A DNA stretch of 64,000 nucleotides. It comes from Gaiellasilicea sp963791905 (GTDB lineage Bacteria > Actinomycetota > Thermoleophilia > Gaiellales > Gaiellaceae). The DNA lies in the NCBI GenBank assembly GCA_963791905.1, contig CAWBTX010000003.1:1-64000 (forward strand), written 5' to 3'. The notes beneath the pieces are model-generated. The model saw nothing but the letters and a program-made list of their open reading frames with translations, made no database searches and had not been told where the DNA came from. How positions within the stretch are numbered: position 1 is the first letter of the stretch; each line of letters begins with the position of its first letter. Both the position numbers and the translations under genes were made by a program. This document shows positions 58,366 to 64,000 of the stretch, piece after piece.

Positions 58366-59099
58366 TCCTCGCGATAGATCCTCGCGCCGCTCGACTGCGC
58401 GAGCGCCTTGATGACGATCTCGTCGACGTTCACGTGCAAGGGTCGGGTGAGGGCGAACATGACGCACTGGGCGATGTCGTCGGCAGTCAGCGCGCCGCCG
58501 AACGGGACACCCTTGTAGACGGCGCTCGCCTTCGCTTCGTCCCCGCGGAAGCGCACGCGCGAGAACTCCGTGTCGACGAGGCCGGGCGCGACGTTCGTCA
58601 GCCGGATCGGACGGCCCAGCAGGTCTTCCCGCAGAGCTTGTGTGAAGCCGTGCACCGCGAACTTGGAGGCGACGTAGATGGCGCCGTTCGGGTACGCGGC
58701 CATTCCGGCCACCGAGCCCATGTTGACGATGTGGCCGCCGTCGCGGATGTGCGGCAGGCACAAACGGGTCATGCGGATGAGCCCCTGCACGTTCGTCTCG
58801 AGCACGGTCTTCTCGTCGGCCTCCGTCGAATCGTCGAAGGGCTCGCGCCCGAGGGCGAGGCCGGCGTTGTTGACGAGGATGTCAAGCCCCCCGAGCTCCT
58901 CGAGCGCGCGCGCAACGAATGCTTCGGAGCTCGCGACGTCGGTGACGTCGAGCTCGAGCGAGATGTCCGCCTCGACGCGGTCGACGCGACGCGCTCCACC
59001 GGCGACACGGACGCGCGCCGCCCGGAGCTCGCGCGCGATCGCAGCGCCCATTCCGCTCGACGCGCCGGTGACGATCGCGGCCTTCCCTGCCAGCTCCAC
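58362..59099 (-). CDS. Short-chain dehydrogenase/reductase (YdfG-like)
   Basis: The 245-residue SDR begins VELAGKAAIVTGASSGMGAAIARELRAA from GTG 59099, with the TGxxxGxG cofactor motif, then DILVNNAGLALGREPFDDS (NNAG), HIVNMGSVAGMAAYPNGAIYVASKFAVHGFTQAL with catalytic Ser, Tyr (IYVASK) and Lys, and LTNVAPGLVDTEFS. It is close to the serine/3-hydroxy acid dehydrogenases (YdfG). The frame is open upstream to 59432 but that part is antisense to the ABC gene. It is divergent from the sugar importer operon across 63 bases and leads the coupled run SDR, debranching enzyme, GT4, MATE. Confidence 0.92.
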   Translation of the reverse strand: MELAGKAAIVTGASSGMGAAIARELRAARVRVAGGARRVDRVEADISLELDVTDVASSEAFVARALEELGGLDILVNNAGLALGREPFDDSTEADEKTVLETNVQGLIRMTRLCLPHIRDGGHIVNMGSVAGMAAYPNGAIYVASKFAVHGFTQALREDLLGRPIRLTNVAPGLVDTEFSRVRFRGDEAKASAVYKGVPFGGALTADDIAQCVMFALTRPLHVNVDEIVIKALAQSSGARIYREE

Positions 59100-59162
59100 A
59101 GCGTCAGCTTTGCAGACAACCGAAGTGTGAAAAGTCTCGACGGGGTTATATTTCGCCCCACA
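59100..59162 (+). promoter_or_regulatory. Divergent promoter region of SDR and sugar ABC operons
   Basis: The 63 bases between the divergent GTG starts are the only A/T-rich stretch in the area and include GGTTATATTTCG near 59143-59154, a possible -10 (TATATT) for the plus-strand operon, and AACCGAAGTGTGAAAAG upstream. No clean -35 or palindrome was found. Confidence 0.35.
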
Positions 59163-60386
59163 GTGGCGGGCGTCGATTTCGAACGCGTCAGCAAGATCTA
59201 TCCCGATGGAACCCGCGCCGTCAACGACTTCAACCTCGAGATCGAGGACGGCGAGTTCATGGTGCTCGTCGGCCCGTCGGGCTGCGGCAAGACGACCGCG
59301 CTCCGAATGGTGGCCGGGCTCGAGGACATCTCGGAGGGCGTGCTCAAGATCGGCGAGACGGTCGTCAACCACGTGCCGCCGCGCGACCGCGACATCGCGA
59401 TGGTCTTCCAGAGCTACGCGCTCTACCCGCACCTATCCGTCTACGACAACATCGCCTTCGGCCTCAAGCTCAAGAAGATGCCGAAGGACGAGGTGCGCGA
59501 GCGCGTCCAGAAGGCCGCGGAGCTGCTCGGGCTCGAGGAGTACCTGAGCCGCAAGCCGCGCGCGCTTTCGGGCGGTCAGCGGCAGCGGGTGGCGATGGGC
59601 CGTGCGATCGTCCGGCAGCCGAAGGCGTTCCTGATGGACGAGCCGCTCTCGAACCTCGACGCCAAGCTGCGCGTGCAGATGCGCGCGGAGATCTCGCAGC
59701 TCCAGAACGACCTCGGCGTGACGACGGTCTACGTCACCCACGACCAGGTCGAGGCGATGACCATGGGCGACCGCGTCGCCGTCATGCGCAAGGGCGAGCT
59801 GCAGCAGGTGGCGCCGCCGCAGGAGCTCTACGATCGGCCGCTCAACCTCTTCGTCGGCGGTTTCATCGGTAGCCCGTCGATGAACATCCTCGAGGCGACG
59901 CTCGAGCGACAGAACGGCTCGCTGGCGGCGGTGGCCGGAAGCCAGCGGATCATGCTCGGTGAAGAGACCCTCAGCGCCCGTCCGGCGCTCAAGCAGTACG
60001 AAGGCCGCACGATCATCCTCGGGATCAGACCCGAGGACCTCGAGGACGCCGCGCTCGAGGAGGGCCGCGAAGACCAGCGGCTGAAGGGCACGGTGACGCT
60101 GACGGAGGCGCTTGGCTCGGAGATCATGGTCCACTTCAGGATCGACGCGTCTCCGGCCCAGACCGAGGAAGTCCGCGAGCTCGCCAGGGACGTCGGCGTC
60201 GAGGGCCTCAGCGAGCTGCGCCAGGACGGCGGCGCGACGATGGTCGGCCGGTTCGGCGCGCGCTCGCGCGTCAAGACCGGTGACGAGGTCGAGGTCGCCG
60301 TCGACACCCGCGCACTGCACTTCTTCGAGCCCGAGAGCGGGCTGGGAATTTATGACCGGAGTGAAAGGGAGGGCGTAAGCGAATGA
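59163..60386 (+). CDS. ABC sugar transporter ATPase, MalK/UgpC type
   Basis: The ATPase has 407 residues from GTG 59163: VDFERVSKIYPDGTRAVNDFNLEIEDGEFMVLVGPSGCGKTTALRMVAGLE (Walker A about residues 37-45), RDRDIAMVFQSYALYPHLSVYDNIAFGLKL, signature LSGGQRQRVAMGRAIVR, Walker B FLMDEPLSNLDAKLR, switch His YVTHDQVEAM, and a TOBE-type C-terminal domain (IILGIRPEDLEDAAL). This is the CUT1 ATPase class for mono-, di- or oligosaccharides and glycerol phosphate. The frame is open upstream to 58434 as an antisense shadow. Its TGA overlaps the binding-protein ATG at 60383 (ATGA). Confidence 0.93.
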   Translation: MAGVDFERVSKIYPDGTRAVNDFNLEIEDGEFMVLVGPSGCGKTTALRMVAGLEDISEGVLKIGETVVNHVPPRDRDIAMVFQSYALYPHLSVYDNIAFGLKLKKMPKDEVRERVQKAAELLGLEEYLSRKPRALSGGQRQRVAMGRAIVRQPKAFLMDEPLSNLDAKLRVQMRAEISQLQNDLGVTTVYVTHDQVEAMTMGDRVAVMRKGELQQVAPPQELYDRPLNLFVGGFIGSPSMNILEATLERQNGSLAAVAGSQRIMLGEETLSARPALKQYEGRTIILGIRPEDLEDAALEEGREDQRLKGTVTLTEALGSEIMVHFRIDASPAQTEEVRELARDVGVEGLSELRQDGGATMVGRFGARSRVKTGDEVEVAVDTRALHFFEPESGLGIYDRSEREGVSE

Positions 60387-61693
60387 GCAACAAGCGTTTC
60401 ATCCTGCTCGCACTGCTCGTGGCGCTGCTCGCGTTTCTCGCGGCAGGCTGCGGTGGCGACGACGACGAGGCCTCGGGCACCGGCACCGACGGTGGCGGGG
60501 AGGTATCCGGCTCGATCACCGTGCTGGCAGTCTGGACCGGCGCGGAGGGCGAGAACTTCCAGGCCGTGCTCGACGGCTTCACGGAGGAGAACCCCGACGT
60601 CACCGTCCAGTACCAGTCCGCGGCGGATCCTGCCACCGTCCTGTCGACCTCGGTCGAGGGCGGCAATCCCCCGGACGTCGCCGCCTTGCCCTCCCCCGGC
60701 ATCATGGCCGACTTCGCAGGCCGCGGTGCGCTGACGCCGATCGACTTCGCGCAGGACGAGATCGACGAGAACTACGCCCCGGTGTGGCTCGAGCTCGGCA
60801 CGATCGAGGGCGAGCTGTTCGGCGTCTTCTTCAAGGGCGCCAACAAGTCGACCGTCTGGTACAACGTTGCCGAGTACGAGAACGCCGGTGTCGATGTTCC
60901 GGAGGACTGGGACACCTTCCTCTCGAACGCCGAGACGCTCGGGGCCTCCGGCACGCCCGCGTATTCCATCGGCGGCTCGGACGGCTGGACGCTCACCGAC
61001 CTCTTCGAGAACATCTACCTCCGCACCGCCGGGGCGGAGAAGTACGACCAGCTCGCCACGCACGACATCCCCTGGACCGACCAGTCGGTCAAGGACGCGC
61101 TCACAGAGATGGCCAAGGTCCTGGGCGACACCGACAACATCGCCGGCGGCACGAGCGGCGCGCTCCAGACCGACTTCCCGACGTCGGTGACGCAGGTCTA
61201 CGCGGATCCGCCCAAGGCCGCACAGGTGATGGAGGGCGACTTCGTCGACGGCGTCATCTCCGCGGAGACGCAGGCGGAGGCCGAGACCGGCTACAACGTC
61301 TTCGCCTTCCCCGACATTGGCGACTCGGACAAGCCTGTCGTGGGCGGGGGCGACGTGATGGTCATGTTCACGGACAGTCCCGCGGCGCGGGCGCTCATCG
61401 AGTACCTCGCCACCCCGGAGGCCGCCGAGATCTGGGCCGCCAAGGGCGGGTTCTCGTCGCCGAACCAAAACGTGGACGACTCCGTCTACCCGACCGAGAT
61501 CACGCGGACGACGGCGACGGCGCTCGCCGACGCGGAGGTCTTCCGCTTCGATCTCTCCGACCTGCAGCCCGCCGCCTTCGGCAGCGATGCGATGTTCACC
61601 ATCATGCAGGACTTCCTGAGCAACCCGGACGACGTCGACGGGACGGCCCAGAAGCTCGAGACCGCCGCGGCGCAGGCGTTCAAGTCGGGCTAG
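60383..61693 (+). CDS. ABC sugar-binding lipoprotein (family 1 SBP)
   Basis: The 436-residue lipoprotein has the signal MSNKRFILLALLVALLAFLA with the lipobox LAAGC (Cys at about residue 23) and an acidic linker. The mature protein follows the family 1 SBP pattern: ITVLAVWTGAEGENFQAVLDGFTEENPDVTVQYQSA (about 44-79), GNPPDVAALPSPGIMADFA (about 92-110), FFKGANKSTVWYNVAEYENAG (about 149-169) and FTDSPAARALIEYLATPEAAEIWAAKGGFSSPN (about 328-360). It delivers a sugar to the MalF/MalG-type permeases. The gene sits between ATPase and permeases in one operon. Confidence 0.93.
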   Translation: MSNKRFILLALLVALLAFLAAGCGGDDDEASGTGTDGGGEVSGSITVLAVWTGAEGENFQAVLDGFTEENPDVTVQYQSAADPATVLSTSVEGGNPPDVAALPSPGIMADFAGRGALTPIDFAQDEIDENYAPVWLELGTIEGELFGVFFKGANKSTVWYNVAEYENAGVDVPEDWDTFLSNAETLGASGTPAYSIGGSDGWTLTDLFENIYLRTAGAEKYDQLATHDIPWTDQSVKDALTEMAKVLGDTDNIAGGTSGALQTDFPTSVTQVYADPPKAAQVMEGDFVDGVISAETQAEAETGYNVFAFPDIGDSDKPVVGGGDVMVMFTDSPAARALIEYLATPEAAEIWAAKGGFSSPNQNVDDSVYPTEITRTTATALADAEVFRFDLSDLQPAAFGSDAMFTIMQDFLSNPDDVDGTAQKLETAAAQAFKSG

Positions 61694-61705
61694 GAGCGGG
61701 GCCTC

Positions 61706-63056
61706 TTGAGCAGTACGGCAGTCACGCCGGAGTTCCCTCCAGGAGAGGGGGCTCCGGCGCCTCCGCCGACGTCGTGGTGGCGTCCTCTGCTGCTGCCGCT
61801 CGCCTTCCTGGCGCCGGCGATCTTCTTCCTCTCGGTCTGGGTCATCTACCCGACGATCGCCACGATGATCCGAAGCCTCTACGACGACCGGGGCGACAAC
61901 TTCGTCTGGTTCGACAACTACGAGCGCATGTTCAACGACGAGCAACGTCCAGACGGCGATCAAGAACAACGTCCTCTGGCTGCTCGTTGTCCCGTTCGGC
62001 GTCACTGCGATCGGCCTCGTGTTCGCCGTACTGACGGAGCGCATCCGCTGGGCGCCCGCCTTTAAGATCGCCGTCTTCATCCCGCTCGCCGTCTCGCTGT
62101 TCGCGGTCGGGATCATCTGGCGGATCATGTACATCCAGGATCCCGAGCGCGGTGCGGTCAACGCCGCCATCGTCGGCGTCCAGGAGATCGTCACCGACCC
62201 TGGGGTGCTGACCACGGCGCGGCCGTCCACGGACGCGCTGACGGGGTCGACGGACAGCGGCTTCACGCTCGAGAGCCCGGTCGAGCCCGGCGACGTCGCG
62301 CTGCTCGGCCTGACGGCGATCCGGGCCCCCGAGATCCCCGACGACGCCGTCGACGCGGTCGAGCCCGAGGCGCTCCAGGGGGGCATCACCGGCGTCGTCT
62401 GGCGGGACTTCAAGCCCGGCGGCGGCACCGCCGGCGAGGTCGAGAGCGAGGAGGTCGGACTGGGGGGCGTCACCGTCGAGCTCCGCCGCGCCGACGGCGG
62501 CAGGGAGCAAACGACCACGACTGAACCGGACGGAACGTTCGCCTTCGAGCGCGTCCGGGACGGCGAGTACCAGGTCGGGATCTCCTCGAATACGTTCGCG
62601 GAGCCGTTTCAGGGCTTCAACTGGCTCGGCCCAAGCCTGATCACGCCGGCGATCATGATCTCCTACCTCTGGGTGTCGGCCGGGTTCGCGATGGTGATCA
62701 TCGCCGCCGGGCTCTCGGCCATCCCGCGCGACACGCTCGAGGCGGCGCGCACGGACGGCGCCTCCGAGTGGCAGGTGTTCCGCCGGATCACCGTGCCGCT
62801 GCTCGCACCCGTGCTCACGGTCGTCTTCGTCACGCAGATCATCGCGGTGCTGAAGGTCTTCGACCTCGTGCTCGCTATCGCGCCCGGCTCATCGCGCGAC
62901 GACGCGACGCTGCTCGCGTTCGAGATGTGGCGGCGTGCCTTCTCCGGGCAGAACCTGTTCGGGCTCGGCTCGGCGATCGCGACCTTCCTCTTCCTGATCT
63001 TCATCCCGTTCCTGATCATCAACGTGCGGCGGTTCCGGGCGGAGGCGGCGAGGTAG
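61706..63056 (+). CDS. ABC sugar permease, MalF type, with inserted Cna_B/SdrD-like domain (frameshifted)
   Basis: TTG 61706 opens the permease: PLLLPLAFLAPAIFFLSVWVIYPTIATMIRSLYD (helix 1). One indel near 61940 (after RMFND) moves to the frame with TAIKNNVLWLLVVPFGVTAIGLVFAVL (helix 2) and AVFIPLAVSLFAVGIIWRIMY (helix 3). Then about 140 extracellular residues are inserted, ending in GITGVVWRDFKPGGGTAGE, VGLGGVTVELRRADGG and TEPDGTFAFERVRDGEYQVGI, the pattern of Cna_B/SdrD/carboxypeptidase-regulatory beta sandwiches. Helices 4-6 follow with the EAA loop DTLEAARTDGASEWQVFRRITVPLL. The insert lies where E. coli MalF has its P2 loop. Total about 449 residues against about 300 for normal members. 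Confidence 0.87.
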
Positions 63057-63940
63057 TGGCTACCGTCGCCGAACGGCAGCCGGTCGTGATCGAGGAGCGC
63101 ACCTCGACGAAGGTCGTGCGCTGGCTCGGCAAGGCGCCGATCCACCTCGTCCTGGTCGTGATCGCGCTCCTGTGGCTGATCCCGACCGCAGGGCTCTTCA
63201 TCACGTCGCTCTTGACCCCGTCCGATCAGGCCGAGGGCGGCTGGTGGAACTTCCTCTTCGAGCCGAGCGCGTGGACGTTCGAGAACTACCGCGAAATGTT
63301 CAACGACGACAGCATCGTCGACGCGCTGATCCTCACGGCGCAGGTCACGCTCGGCGCGACGGTCCTCCCCATCCTCGTCGGCTCGCTCGCCGCCTACGCT
63401 CTCGCGTGGATCGACTTTCCTGGCCGCGACTGGATCTTTCTCGCCGTCATCGCGCTGCTGGTAGTGCCGATCCAGATGGCGCTGATCCCGATGTTCACGC
63501 TCTACAACACGTTCGGCCTGTTCGACACCGTCCCGGGCCTGATCCTCTTCCACACCGCGTTCGCCCTTCCGTTCGCGATCTTCCTGTTACGCAACTTCTT
63601 CGCCGGGATCCCGAAGGACTTGATGGAGGCGGCACGAATCGACGGCGCGTCCGAGTTCCGGCTCTTCTTCCGCGTCGTCCTCCCGCTCGGCCTGCCCGCG
63701 ATCGCAGCGGTCGCGATCTTCCAGGTCCTCTTCGTCTGGAACGACCTCCTCATCGGGCTCGTGATGGCGCAGACGAACCAGCCGATCGCGCCGACGATCA
63801 ACTCGCAACTGCGGCAGTTCGGCTCGAACCTCGACGTGATCGCCCCGGCCGCATTCTTCTCGGCCGTGATCCCGCTGACGATCTTCGCGCTCTTCCAGCG
63901 CTACTTCGTCCAGGGGCTGCTGGCCGGCTCCGTCAAATAA
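63056..63940 (+). CDS. ABC sugar permease, MalG type
   Basis: The 294-residue permease starts at GTG 63056, sharing a base with the stop of the MalF-type gene (TAGTG). It has six helices, the periplasmic motif TFENYREMFNDDSIVDALILTAQVTLGATVLPILVGSLAAYALAWIDFPGRD (about residues 77-128), FHTAFALPFAIFLLRNFFAGIPKDLMEAARIDGASEFRLFFRVVLPLGLPA with the EAA loop (about 163-213) and a C-terminal YFVQGLLAGSVK. It completes the importer with the MalF-type subunit. A Rossmann-fold gene follows four bases after its TAA. Confidence 0.93.
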   Translation: MATVAERQPVVIEERTSTKVVRWLGKAPIHLVLVVIALLWLIPTAGLFITSLLTPSDQAEGGWWNFLFEPSAWTFENYREMFNDDSIVDALILTAQVTLGATVLPILVGSLAAYALAWIDFPGRDWIFLAVIALLVVPIQMALIPMFTLYNTFGLFDTVPGLILFHTAFALPFAIFLLRNFFAGIPKDLMEAARIDGASEFRLFFRVVLPLGLPAIAAVAIFQVLFVWNDLLIGLVMAQTNQPIAPTINSQLRQFGSNLDVIAPAAFFSAVIPLTIFALFQRYFVQGLLAGSVK

Positions 63941-63943
63941 TCG

Positions 63944-64000
63944 ATGGCCGAGCGGTGCGCCATCGTGGGCGCGGGGCTCGGCGGCTTCGTCGCCTACACA
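63944..64000 (+). CDS. Rossmann-fold (FAD/NAD-binding) protein, 5' part only
   Basis: ATG 63944, four bases after the permease stop, opens MAERCAIVGAGLGGFVAYT, which runs off the window. The GAGxGG glycine motif after a hydrophobic strand is the dinucleotide-binding start of an oxidoreductase (Gfo/Idh or FAD type). Its place at the end of a sugar-importer operon would suit a sugar dehydrogenase, but 19 residues do not settle it. Confidence 0.6.
   Translation, partial: MAERCAIVGAGLGGFVAYT

Noticed and set aside
58434..59162. N-terminal extension of the MalK-type ATPase
   Set aside because: The upstream open frame is antisense to the SDR gene, and the ATPase fold begins at GTG 59163.

Overview
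The window is high-GC, densely coded DNA from an actinobacterium, most likely of the class Thermoleophilia (Gaiellales or Solirubrobacterales type). Clues are the pilM-N-O / SPOR / prepilin / pilC type IV pilus operon, two F420-type flavin/deazaflavin oxidoreductases, many GTG and TTG starts, frequent ATGA/GTGA stop-start overlaps, and monoderm-style lipoproteins. The taxonomic call is inference; no rRNA or tRNA gene was seen.

Layout. 1-4860: type IV pilus assembly operon. 4860-16260: accessory region with a cupin-gene remnant, a metallo-beta-lactamase-fold hydrolase, an IS5-family insertion, PAS/LuxR and response regulators, an LspA-like protein, a MarR repressor divergent from a cupin gene across a 16-bp inverted repeat, a run of small cupin genes, a peptidase S51-like gene, a GNAT acetyltransferase and a degenerate IS110. 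16300-20280: nucleotidyltransferase, deazaflavin oxidoreductase, two alpha/beta hydrolases, DUF1349. 20281-22114: a stand-alone PheS-like aminoacyl-tRNA synthetase behind a long structured leader with its own promoter and mini-ORFs. 22137-28933 (minus): operon of M20 dipeptidase, YfcC-type transporter, tandem-META lipoprotein, glutaminase and a Vps62-like membrane protein. 28994-32433 (minus): polyphosphate kinase with a CYTH-like protein and a PLDc_N/SHOCT membrane protein. 32527-40363: acetamidase/formamidase, then an oligopeptide ABC operon ending in a proline-iminopeptidase-like hydrolase. 40397-53940: AAA ATPase, rhodanese, cupin, secreted proteins, patatin, aldo/keto reductase, EutC/EutB-like pair, methyltransferase, YcaQ-like protein, cystathionine gamma-synthase/lyase, MBL hydrolase and PPOX oxidoreductase. 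53947-59099 (minus): MATE exporter, glycosyltransferase, glycogen-debranching-type enzyme and SDR, all translationally coupled. 59163-63940: a MalK/SBP/MalF/MalG-type sugar ABC importer whose first permease carries an inserted Cna_B/SdrD-like domain. 63944-64000: start of a Rossmann-fold gene.

A practical warning: many conserved genes are broken by single-base frame changes, very densely at 54-3640 and 22137-28933 and sporadically elsewhere. The protein families are intact when frames are joined, so these look like uncorrected sequencing indels rather than decay. I annotate joined spans and name the approximate breakpoints.

The most interesting items are the PheS-like synthetase and its leader, the ABC permease with an immunoglobulin-like insert, the MarR operator with the cupin cluster, the LspA homologue lacking a catalytic-region Asp, and a 220-bp element with perfect 14-bp terminal inverted repeats.
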